Source: Paenibacillus sp. PL91
GTDB lineage: Bacteria; Bacillota; Bacilli; Paenibacillales; Paenibacillaceae
Reading direction: 5' to 3'
Assembly: GCF_012935325.2 (NCBI RefSeq)
Contig: NZ_JABBYG020000003.1
Location: forward strand, 496,001 to 560,000
Length of the DNA stretch: 64,000 nucleotides
Part shown: one piece after another, positions 35,176 through 42,959 of the stretch
Numbering within the stretch: position 1 is the stretch's first letter
Layout of the letters: every line of letters begins with the position of its first letter
Notes under the pieces: generated by a model
The model's database searches: none
The model's input: only the letters and a program-made list of their open reading frames with translations
Told to the model about the DNA's origin: nothing
Made by a program: the position numbers and the translations under genes

Positions 35176-35291
35176 GCTTTATCTTATCGGATGCTAGCTG
35201 TAATTGTGGACAACATGCGAAGAAGGAAGAAGCCAGTTATAGGATGAACGAGAGTTATAAAAATGGGCACGCTTGAAAAGCGAAAAACCTG

Positions 35292-35336
35292 AAAAATGGC
35301 GATACAGGGACTTTTCCTGTACCGCCATTTTTCTGT
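35292..35336 (+). terminator. Intrinsic terminator of the CvfC-like gene
   Basis: AAAAATGGCG-a-TACAGG pairs with CCTGTA-c-CGCCATTTTT, about 120 bases after the stop. Confidence 0.8.
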
Positions 35337-35362
35337 TTTGATCTTATTCAGAGAAAGCTCTC

Positions 35363-36244
35363 TCCGCTGGCTGATTGCCCTGTTTCGCTGATGGAAAACC
35401 GCCCTTGGGCGGGTTGCACGCCTACAATAGGTCTATTTTCTAGACCTATTTCCGTGAATCGCTCCAGTTTGTGCGGAATAGATCTAGTTCCTAGATCTAT
35501 CTCCTTTGGCGTAACATCAATTTGCCTATTTGGGGAGTTGTGCGTCTACAATAGGTCTACTTTCTAGACCTATTTCCGTGAATCGCTCCAGTTTGTGCGA
35601 AATAGATCTAGTTCCTAGATCTATCTCCGCTGGCGGAACGCCAATTGCCTATTGGGCTGGTTGCGCGCTTATAATAGGTCTACTTTCTAGACCTATTTCC
35701 GTGAATCGCTCCAGTTTGTGCGGAATAGATCTAGTTTCTAGATCTAGCTCCGCTGGCGGAACATCAATTTGCCCATTTGGCGGGTTGCGCTTCTATGATA
35801 GGTCTACTTTCTAGACCTATTTCCGTGAATCGCTCCAGTTTGTGCGGAATAGATCTAGTTTCTAGATCTATCTCCTTTGGCGTAACATCAATTTGCCTAT
35901 TTGGGGAGTTGTGCGTCTACGATAGGTCTACTTTCTAGACCTATTTCCGTAAATCGCTCCAGTTTGTGCGGAATAGATCTAGTTTCTAGATCTATCTCCT
36001 TTGGCGTAACATCAATTTGCCCATTTGGCGGGTTGCGCACTTATAATAGGTCTACTTTCTAGACCTATTTCCGTGAATCGCTCCAGTTTTTGCGGAATAG
36101 ATCTAGTTCCTAGATCTAGCTCCGCTGGCGGAACGCCAATTGCCTATTGGGCTGGTTGCGCGCTTATAATAGGTCTATTTTCTAGACCTATTTCCGTGAA
36201 TTGTCCCATTTTAAACGGAATAGATCTAGTTTCTAGATCTATCA
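35363..36244. repeat. Seven-copy tandem array of a 123-124 bp double-hairpin unit
   Basis: Copies begin at 35427, 35551, 35674, 35798, 35922, 36046 and 36169 (steps of 124, 123, 124, 124, 124, 123). Each has hairpin 1 (ATAGGTCTA-n5-TAGACCTAT), a conserved 28-base linker framed by TTCCG and CGGAA, hairpin 2 (ATAGATCTAG-n3-CTAGATCTAT), and a variable linker of about 50 bases. A decayed linker precedes the first copy from about 35363. The array lies between the terminators of two convergent genes. The period is not a multiple of three and the frames drift, so it is not coding. No transposase or cas genes are nearby. Confidence 0.92.
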
Positions 36245-36358
36245 TGGCCATTGGCCTTTTGGACAATATCCCACTCCGCTAATGCCCACCTGGCACGTTG
36301 CACTCAAAGGTAGATAACCTTTTTATCTCCACCCCTTTTCGTTAGAAGCCCGTTCAAA

Positions 36359-36387
36359 CAAAAAAGAGGCGCATCTCTGCACCTCTT
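36359..36387 (-). terminator. Intrinsic terminator of the transglutaminase gene
   Basis: AAGAGG (36364-36369) pairs with CCTCTT (36382-36387), followed on the minus strand by TTTTTTG. Confidence 0.7.
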
Positions 36388-36411
36388 CCATTCCTATTTC
36401 CGATTTCGTGG

Positions 36412-37596
36412 CTAGCGTGCGTACTCCAGCTGTATGCGAACGATAAGCGAGTCATTGCCCGCATACGGCTCATAGCTTGCCCGGTAGCCGACCGCCACCT
36501 TTACGCTCTCGAAAGCCGCCTTAAGCGCAGCGGGAAATTGATCGGCATCTTCATATCTGAACTCTAAGCTCGCAGTGCGGGAATCAAGCGCCGATTGAAT
36601 AACCTGATTGAGCTGCTCCGAGCTTGATACCGTGAACTCAGGCTCAAGCCAGTGGAGGCCCAGCTCCAGCTTCAGCTTGCTGAACCGATTGCGTTCTGCC
36701 GAGTTGCCCTGCTTCTCCAGCTCGCGGATCGTATCTGCGTAGGCTGCCGTTGCGACTGGATAAGTTTTGGTCCATTGATGGTCAGCACGAAGCTCTGCGT
36801 CCGTCTTCAAATAATAATTGTAGCGGATTGTGCTTTTATTCGGCTTTGAAGCATCCGATGAGGCATTGTTGCCTGAAGCCGATACACCCACCGGATCATC
36901 CCAAGTTAAATCCAGATGATACCAAACGCCGTCCAGCTGTACCATATTCCATGCATGCTCGCCCGTGTTGACAGTGCCTTCGGCAATTAATACTGTAATT
37001 CCCGCTTCCTTCAGCATCTTGTAGCCGAGCAGCGAATAGCCCTGGCAGACCGTCTCTCCAAGCTTTATCGCATCATAAGCCGTGTAATGCTTCAAGGTCT
37101 GATCATACTCGACATGACTAACGATCCAGTCGTGAATCGCTTTTATTTTCTCATGGTCATTCATGCCCGGTTCAATGATCTCTTGGAGCGCCTTCGCTAC
37201 TTCGCGGTCAACGACTGCTGTTTGGGCTGGCGTCTCGCGGTATCTGGCTTCAAGGGCGATCGTCGATTTGTTGCCCCAGCTTCGAATCGTATAGATATAG
37301 GATTCAAGTATGTAGGCCGAATAGTCATCATGACTAAGGGCTGCGCGAATGACATCCGTCAGCTTGCCCGACAGCTCCTGCTTGTCCCCCGTGTAGGTTA
37401 CCGAAAAATGCTCGGCCCGAGCTTGGAACTGCTTAGCGATTTGTTGCTCCAAGCTCTCCAGCTTATTCGATTCATCCACGACGGCAACCTCCTCCGACTC
37501 GGCTGCAGCAGGAAATAGATCCAGCTTAAAGTCAAGATAGAACGCAGCTATTATGATGAAAACCACTACCAACAACTTGGAAGCTACTCTATGCAT
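36412..37596 (-). CDS. Membrane-anchored transglutaminase-like cysteine protease protein
   Basis: 394 residues from the ATG at 37596, which has AGGAGG at six bases. A single N-terminal membrane segment (about 6-22) anchors or exports it. The transglutaminase core shows VCQGYS with Cys184, GEHAWN with His214 and HLDLTWDDP with Asp229, so the triad is complete. Such proteins act as proteases or cross-linkers of cell-surface proteins. A preceding alpha/beta region (residues 40-150) is of unknown function. Monocistronic, with its own terminator next to the repeat array. Confidence 0.82.
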   Translation of the reverse strand: MHRVASKLLVVVFIIIAAFYLDFKLDLFPAAAESEEVAVVDESNKLESLEQQIAKQFQARAEHFSVTYTGDKQELSGKLTDVIRAALSHDDYSAYILESYIYTIRSWGNKSTIALEARYRETPAQTAVVDREVAKALQEIIEPGMNDHEKIKAIHDWIVSHVEYDQTLKHYTAYDAIKLGETVCQGYSLLGYKMLKEAGITVLIAEGTVNTGEHAWNMVQLDGVWYHLDLTWDDPVGVSASGNNASSDASKPNKSTIRYNYYLKTDAELRADHQWTKTYPVATAAYADTIRELEKQGNSAERNRFSKLKLELGLHWLEPEFTVSSSEQLNQVIQSALDSRTASLEFRYEDADQFPAALKAAFESVKVAVGYRASYEPYAGNDSLIVRIQLEYAR

Positions 37597-37769
37597 CCGT
37601 ACCTCCTGAACGTCTTGTGAAGCAAACCGCACCGGAATTCGCCGCATTCCTTCACAAGCATATTTTTAACTACAGCCGTTTCGCTTTTCAGCTATGTAAT
37701 CAAACTGTAATATTTCTCTCATCTTGGTTTCATCTTATGCTTATATAATGAATTCATGACCCCCCTTTA

Positions 37770-38750
37770 TTATATATTCTCTCTTGTAGCCTGCAGCCCC
37801 GTGCCGCAGGCTTCCTTTTTTGGAGAAGCATTCACGACCTTTTCCTGTAAAAAAGGAATAACCTTCTCCCAAAATGCTGGTTCCTGTTCCGATGTGCTAT
37901 GCCCTTTCGTTGATACGAACAGCGTATCAATCATTCCCTTCGGCAATTGCTCCTTCAGCTCTCTCAGATCCTCCGCGCTAATAAAATCATCGCCATTCGA
38001 ATGAATCATCATAACCGGCGTCCGGCCTTCCTCCGAGCTGCCCGCATGCCTCGATAACACCAATGGGATGCTGGCCTCTCTGAATTCCGCCCGCGAGATG
38101 CGTGCGCGAATGAGCCAAATCATCGGTATAAGATAAGCAAGCGGGAAGAGCGGCAATTTTTTGCGTCTCAGCTCTGACTTCATCATCGTCTCGAAACGAA
38201 CGGGCATCGAGTCAGTTACGACTGCGCGAACCTGTACCCCTTGATCAAGCGCAAGCAGCGCTCCGAAGCCACCGAGCGAATGCCCCAGCACCGCAATCCG
38301 ATCCGGATCGATGCCAGGAAGCTGCTTAGCGGTCTCGATCGCAGCCCGTACATCATCGCGAAACATGAGCGCGGAAGGCGCAGAAATGGAATCGCTGTTG
38401 CCATGACTCCGCGCATCGTACATAAATACAGCGAAGCCCGCCTCATAGAGAGGGCGCGTATAACGCAGTACTCTCGTCCGATTGGAGCCCCACCCATGCG
38501 CGACCACGATAAGAGGGATTTGTCCATTTTTCAAATCGGTATTCGGGGCGGCGGGATGAAGCAGCCAGCCTTCGAGCTTTGATCCATTGCTCATGAAGGA
38601 TAGGGATTGCCACTGCGTGTCCACGTCAGGTTCGTCCGCATTCGCAAGCTTGCGCGGATTTTGGCTGCGTGCTCCCATTTGCCAGACGAGCGCGGCTAGC
38701 AATGCAACGATAATGAGCAAACTTGCCAATAGCCATAAGACGGCTCCCAT
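37770..38750 (-). CDS. Membrane-anchored alpha/beta hydrolase
   Basis: 326 residues. N-terminal membrane anchor at residues 4-24. Alpha/beta hydrolase fold: oxyanion HGWGSNR near 85, nucleophile elbow GHSLGG with Ser158, Asp in SNGDDFIS near 254 and His in KGHSTSE near 285. Similar to the YqkD/dienelactone-hydrolase-like esterases of Bacilli; substrate unknown. Starts 18 bases after the KDPG aldolase gene and belongs to the same transcript. Confidence 0.8.
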   Translation of the reverse strand: MGAVLWLLASLLIIVALLAALVWQMGARSQNPRKLANADEPDVDTQWQSLSFMSNGSKLEGWLLHPAAPNTDLKNGQIPLIVVAHGWGSNRTRVLRYTRPLYEAGFAVFMYDARSHGNSDSISAPSALMFRDDVRAAIETAKQLPGIDPDRIAVLGHSLGGFGALLALDQGVQVRAVVTDSMPVRFETMMKSELRRKKLPLFPLAYLIPMIWLIRARISRAEFREASIPLVLSRHAGSSEEGRTPVMMIHSNGDDFISAEDLRELKEQLPKGMIDTLFVSTKGHSTSEQEPAFWEKVIPFLQEKVVNASPKKEACGTGLQATRENI

Positions 38751-38768
38751 AGGTTATCCCTCTTTCCT

Positions 38769-39401
38769 TTACAAAGCCCGCACAGCTTCTACAAATTGCC
38801 GTGCCCGCTCCGTTACTTGCGTAAATTTGTCTTCGCGAATCCATTCCAGATTAACAAGCTTGCTGCCCATTCCGACGGCATTCGCTCCTGCTTTAAAATA
38901 ATCGGCAATATTATGTAAATCAACTCCGCCAGTCGCAATCATCGGTATATTATTCAGCGGACCGCGAATTTCCTGCAAATACCCTATGCCAAGCGTACCC
39001 ATCGGAAATATTTTCACAGCTTCGGCGCCTGCCTTCCATGCTTTGACGATTTCCGTCGGCGTCATGACGCCAGGCCATACGGAGAGTCCCCGCTCGCGCC
39101 CGAATGCGATAACGTCCTCATCCAAATTGGGCGAGATAAGAAACTGGGCTCCCGCGGCAACGGCTTGCTCTGCAAGCGCAACGTCGGTTACCGTACCAGC
39201 GCCTACCGCAGCCTGCCCGTCGAACTTGCTGCGCCAACGCTCTATCATTGCTGCTGCGCCTTCCGTATTCATCGTAATTTCCATCATATGAATCCCGCCG
39301 TCTATTAGGGCCTGCGCCGCAGCATCGGCATGCCGATCTTCTATTCCCCGTAAAATCGCTACAATTTTGTGCTGCAGCAGCAGCTCAAGCATCCCGTTCA
39401 T
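38769..39401 (-). CDS. eda: 2-dehydro-3-deoxy-phosphogluconate (KDPG/KHG) aldolase
   Basis: Splits KDPG into pyruvate and glyceraldehyde 3-phosphate (pectin/uronate and Entner-Doudoroff metabolism). 210 residues, the family size. Schiff-base Lys130 in AVKIFPMG, with Glu41 (MEITMNT) and Thr70 (GAGTV) matching the E. coli Eda active site offset by three to four residues. GGAG seven bases before the ATG. No KDG kinase is adjacent; it is between mutY and the hydrolase in one minus-strand operon, a mixed set of functions. Confidence 0.88.
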   Translation of the reverse strand: MNGMLELLLQHKIVAILRGIEDRHADAAAQALIDGGIHMMEITMNTEGAAAMIERWRSKFDGQAAVGAGTVTDVALAEQAVAAGAQFLISPNLDEDVIAFGRERGLSVWPGVMTPTEIVKAWKAGAEAVKIFPMGTLGIGYLQEIRGPLNNIPMIATGGVDLHNIADYFKAGANAVGMGSKLVNLEWIREDKFTQVTERARQFVEAVRAL

Positions 39402-39429
39402 TCGCTTCTCCCCCGATTCATACTTTCAT

Positions 39430-40680
39430 TTATTCCCAAAATTGCTTTAAAATCCGCAAAAATAAATTCGGAAACGGCAACGTCTCCATATCTTCCTTGC
39501 CAATCCATCGATAATGGCTTGCTTCTGAATTCAGCTTGCCAGCGGAAGCTGCATGTTGAGCCGAATTGTGTGCACCGACAGCAGCCTCATATAAGGAGGC
39601 AGGCTCAGCAGCAATACTCGAGCCATTTGCTGCGGCAGCTGCAGATGGCTCCATGGCCGAGCCAGACTCATCACCCAAATCCGCCAAATAAAAACGCATT
39701 TTCCAGTGAATATGGCTAAAAATATGATCCGCATCCATAAACCAGCTGCGCGGACGGATAAGCAGCCCCGTTTCTTCTTCCAGCATGCGGCTGATCAGCT
39801 CAGCAAGCTCGCCCTGTTCTTTCGGCGCAGTCTCAGCCAGCCATTTCGCGTTATCCGGCGCTAATAGCAAATGAGGCAGCTCCCACATCTGGGCTAGCAG
39901 CCCCGAAGCAGGCCGCTGTCTTACAAGCACTTTGCCCGCATTCTCGCCGCTGCCTACAATGATGGCCGCTGCTCTGAACTCTGGACGAGGCGGCTTCGCC
40001 TTCGTCTTGATCGGCAGCTCTGTTTCCCTGCCCGCAAGCCGCGCGCTGCAGTGCTCCATCACGGGACACGGCAAGCAGCTTGGCGATTTTGGCGTACATA
40101 CGAGTGCTCCTAGCTCCATAAGCGCCTGGTTAAAATCACCCGCCGCTCCTTCTGGAATAAGCGAGGCCGCCAGCTTCTCAATACCAACTCGCGTAGATGG
40201 CTTCGCAATATCGTCTTCCAAACAAAAATAACGAGAGAGCACGCGCATGACGTTGCCATCGACCGCAGGTTCCGGACGATTAAACGCGATGCTCATGATC
40301 GCCCCGCTCGTATAGGGACCTACGCCTTTTAGTCCGGCAACAGAAGCCTTGTCGTCCGGCACGATGCCGCCGTAGCGTTCTACCACCTCTTTGGCGCCTG
40401 CTTGCAAATTACGTGCGCGTGAGTAGTAGCCGAGCCCTTCCCAGCTTTTGAGCACTTCCGTCTCCGGCGCTTCCGCAAGCGCTTTGACCGTCGGGAACTT
40501 GCTCATGAAGTTATTGTAAAAAGGAATGACCGTATCCACCCTCGTCTGCTGCAGCATAATTTCCGATACCCAGACCCGGTAAGGATCTTGGTTCATCCGC
40601 CATGGCAAGTCGCGCTTTATAAGCCGATACCAAGTCAGCAGTTCCGTACTAAAAAACAATTTTATAGCTTCCTGTTCCAC
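39430..40680 (-). CDS. mutY: A/G-specific adenine DNA glycosylase
   Basis: Removes adenine mispaired with 8-oxoguanine. 416 residues; GTG start whose G is shared with the TAG stop of the AraC gene, GAGGAGGA nine bases upstream. Catalytic Glu40 (SEIMLQQT), helix-hairpin-helix GVGPYT at 119-124, Asp141 (VDGNV), and [4Fe-4S] cysteines 195, 202, 205 and 211 (C-x6-C-x2-C-x5-C). The C-terminal NUDIX-like domain (from about 230) that reads 8-oxoguanine is interrupted by about 45 residues rich in Ala/Ser/Gly (around 335-385), unusual for MutY. Confidence 0.93.
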   Translation of the reverse strand: MEQEAIKLFFSTELLTWYRLIKRDLPWRMNQDPYRVWVSEIMLQQTRVDTVIPFYNNFMSKFPTVKALAEAPETEVLKSWEGLGYYSRARNLQAGAKEVVERYGGIVPDDKASVAGLKGVGPYTSGAIMSIAFNRPEPAVDGNVMRVLSRYFCLEDDIAKPSTRVGIEKLAASLIPEGAAGDFNQALMELGALVCTPKSPSCLPCPVMEHCSARLAGRETELPIKTKAKPPRPEFRAAAIIVGSGENAGKVLVRQRPASGLLAQMWELPHLLLAPDNAKWLAETAPKEQGELAELISRMLEEETGLLIRPRSWFMDADHIFSHIHWKMRFYLADLGDESGSAMEPSAAAAANGSSIAAEPASLYEAAVGAHNSAQHAASAGKLNSEASHYRWIGKEDMETLPFPNLFLRILKQFWE

Positions 40681-41558
40681 TAGTTGTAGTCCTCCTCAGA
40701 TGCGACGGCGGTTTCCAAACGATTGCCAATGCTATGCTTGACGATTTTGCGATAATGAATCGGCGTCAGGCCCATATATCTTTTGAACAGCCTTGATAAG
40801 TAATGATTTTGCATGCCAACCTTCTTGGCTATGGTTGCGACGGGAAAGTCCGTTTCCATCAACAGCTGCTTCGCAAGCTCGATTCGGCGATTCGTCACAT
40901 ACTGAATCGGCGAGCAGCCCATGAAGTTTTTGAAGGAGGTAATGAAATAATTGGGATGCAGAAAGGCGACCTTCGCGAGATCCTCGATTTGAATGTTCAC
41001 ATGCAGGTTCGCTTCGATATAAGCGAGCACCTCATTCCATTTTACCTCAAAGTTAGGATCTTGGAGCGTTTGTGCCTGAATATGGCCTTCATCTAGATAA
41101 AAAGAAAACATCTCTAAAAAAATCGCTTTTAAACGCAGCTCTCTCGTAATCGTCGGATGATATTGATAAGTATACATTTTGGCAAAGAGATCGTTCATCA
41201 TCTGCCTGTCCCGCACATATACGAACGGCGGCAAATGGATCGAATTAATAAATTCGATATCGCCAAGCTCTAAGCGAAAATGGCACCAATAGCAGCCATA
41301 CGGCTCGTCGCCTTCCGTACCGAATGATTGCACCGTGCCAGCAGGCAAAAAATAAAGGGTTCCCGGCTCAAGAATATACCGCTCATTTTGGATCTCCAGC
41401 CACGCTTTACCCTTGTCCGGGTAACATAACCGATAAAAATCAGGCTCCGTTTTTTGCACCTTCCAGCCTGGCAGGTTCTCCGAATAGGCGGTCATGATGA
41501 CTTCAGCTTGGATTTTATTCAATTGATTTTGCAATATACTTTCAATTGTCGGTTTCAT
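40680..41558 (-). CDS. AraC-family transcriptional regulator
   Basis: 292 residues from the ATG at 41558 (AGGAGA five bases upstream). N-terminal cupin-like sensing domain (YILEPGTLYFLPAGTVQSFGT, residues about 60-80) and C-terminal double helix-turn-helix from about 190 (IEDLAKVAFLHPNYFITSFKNFMGCSPIQYV ... VATIAKKVGMQNHYLSRLFKRYMGLTP). The stop codon overlaps the mutY start by one base. Such regulators usually respond to sugars; the target is unknown and the coupling to mutY looks fortuitous. Confidence 0.88.
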   Translation of the reverse strand: MKPTIESILQNQLNKIQAEVIMTAYSENLPGWKVQKTEPDFYRLCYPDKGKAWLEIQNERYILEPGTLYFLPAGTVQSFGTEGDEPYGCYWCHFRLELGDIEFINSIHLPPFVYVRDRQMMNDLFAKMYTYQYHPTITRELRLKAIFLEMFSFYLDEGHIQAQTLQDPNFEVKWNEVLAYIEANLHVNIQIEDLAKVAFLHPNYFITSFKNFMGCSPIQYVTNRRIELAKQLLMETDFPVATIAKKVGMQNHYLSRLFKRYMGLTPIHYRKIVKHSIGNRLETAVASEEDYN

Positions 41559-41734
41559 AAATTCTCCTATAGGTAAAACTGCGATATAATAATAGACATC
41601 ACCAATTGATATAAACACAAAACTACCTATTCTATTATACGAACTAACGATTCAAATTCATATGGCATTCATGTAAATACCCAAAACAAACCCGAAATAT
41701 CCAAATTATTGAAAATATGTATGAGGTGCTGAAT

Positions 41735-42079
41735 ATGACCGTTAAAAAAATCATGATGACTTTTATTGCTTCCTCTGGGCTCCTGCTCGCTTTGGCAGGC
41801 TGCGGCGGCGGAGGTGAAGACACTCAGAAGGGCAGCGCATTGGACGGGCCGGACGAAGTCGTATCGGTTTATAAGGCTAACTGTGTGAGCTGCCACGGTA
41901 CAGGGCTTCAAGGCAGAGTCGGGCCTGCTACGAATCTCCAGAAGGTCGGCTCACGTATGAGCGCTGCTGATATTGCGGAGCAAATCGAGCAGGGAGACGG
42001 CTCAATGCCTTCCTTCAAGGATCGGCTGACTGCAGAAGAAATTGCCGGGCTGTCCGACTGGTTGGCTGGCAAAAAATGA
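41735..42079 (+). CDS. cccB: Membrane-anchored cytochrome c (c-551 type) lipoprotein
   Basis: 114 residues from the ATG at 41735 with GAGGTG upstream. Lipobox LAGC with Cys23, Gly-rich linker, haem motif CVSCH at residues 50-54 and distal ligand Met91 in GSMPSF. The small lipid-anchored cytochrome c-551 of Bacilli has the same plan and passes electrons to cytochrome oxidase outside the membrane. Divergent from the AraC gene. Ends at a strong terminator. Confidence 0.85.
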   Translation: MTVKKIMMTFIASSGLLLALAGCGGGGEDTQKGSALDGPDEVVSVYKANCVSCHGTGLQGRVGPATNLQKVGSRMSAADIAEQIEQGDGSMPSFKDRLTAEEIAGLSDWLAGKK

Positions 42080-42121
42080 TTGCAAGCTATACGCTTTATA
42101 TTTTTGTATATTTAGGTAGCA

Positions 42122-42169
42122 AAAAAAGGATGCCGGAGCGGAATTGAAATTCGCAGGGCATCCTTTTTT
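42122..42169. terminator. Bidirectional intrinsic terminator
   Basis: AAAAAAGGATGCC pairs with GGCATCCTTTTTT, with inner CGAATT/AATTCG, between cccB and the small convergent gene. Confidence 0.85.
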
Positions 42170-42177
42170 ATGATGGG

Positions 42178-42405
42178 CTAATAGCCTATATGGTGACCGT
42201 TAATTTTGGGAGATTTCATGAGATGAAGTGCAGATTGGCCGGCGTACGTCCAATGGGTTTCACCCATTTGGGGATGTGTCGGAAACAGATCGCCCTGCAC
42301 CAGCACCAGATCACCGCCCCAATCGTCCGAATACAAGCCGTCATATTCGACCCATTGTCCCGTTTTAAACCGACGCTTCGTCTTCCGCTGCCGTGGCTCC
42401 TTCAT
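42178..42405 (-). CDS. Small YjzC-like protein
   Basis: 75 residues from the ATG at 42405 (AGGGG nine bases upstream). Basic N-terminus, then RFKTGQWVEYDGLYSDDWGG and DLFPTHPQMGETHWTYAG. The layout K-x-G-Q, G-x-Y, then an FP and a late HWTY recalls the YjzC family of Bacilli (function unknown), though it is longer. Probably monocistronic. Confidence 0.5.
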   Translation of the reverse strand: MKEPRQRKTKRRFKTGQWVEYDGLYSDDWGGDLVLVQGDLFPTHPQMGETHWTYAGQSALHLMKSPKINGHHIGY

Positions 42406-42472
42406 TGCCGCCAACCCCTCTCGACTCGCTAACTTGGTATATTACATTCCAAGTATAGTCAAAAGGTTACTG

Positions 42473-42865
42473 TTATATCCGTTCCGCAACAGCAAAAGCA
42501 GAAGCAAGCTTGCGTTCATGCGTAATCGTAACATGAATACAGACAGCTTCAGGGCGCAAGCCTAGGCGCTCCCAAGCCGCTTCAGACAAGCTGCACTCAG
42601 GCTTGCCGCAGCTTCCACGCAATATTTCGATGTCCGTAAACCCGATAACCTTTCCGATTCCGCAGCCAAAGGCTTTCACGACTGCTTCCTTCGCCGCGAA
42701 TCGCCCAGCCGTAAATTGATGGAGACGCTCGCCCGAATACTGGACTGCCAGCGCCAGCTCGCCCGGCGACAGCACTCGCCCTAGAAATCGTTTGCGCGTC
42801 GGCCCTTCCAATACTTTTGCTATTCGGGCAATATCCGATAAATCATGTCCGATGCCGATGATCAT
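42473..42865 (-). CDS. acpS: Holo-[acyl-carrier-protein] synthase
   Basis: Transfers 4'-phosphopantetheine from CoA to acyl carrier protein. 130 residues, slightly over the usual 120. GIGHDLSDIARI at residues 4-15 with metal ligand Asp8, and FAAKEAVVKAFG with Glu60 and the conserved lysines; the C-terminus has VCIHVTITHERKLASAFAVAE. AGGTG precedes the ATG. In many Bacilli acpS lies near dal/alr; here it is next to copper genes. Confidence 0.93.
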   Translation of the reverse strand: MIIGIGHDLSDIARIAKVLEGPTRKRFLGRVLSPGELALAVQYSGERLHQFTAGRFAAKEAVVKAFGCGIGKVIGFTDIEILRGSCGKPECSLSEAAWERLGLRPEAVCIHVTITHERKLASAFAVAERI

Positions 42866-42959
42866 GCTAACACCTGCCTTTTCCCTGATGGTGAGATTAG
42901 CAGATGCTTAAGCTGAAGTCAAGCCTGGCGGCAAGCAGCCTAACCTTTTACCATTCCGT

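Noticed and set aside
35427-36244. CRISPR array
   Set aside because: Repeats of 124 bp with nearly identical internal sequence, no unique spacers, no cas genes nearby.
35530-36282. Repetitive plus-strand open frames in the array (residue pattern RPISVNRSSL)
   Set aside because: The period of 123-124 bp shifts the frame between copies, there is no ribosome site, and the hairpins explain the conservation.
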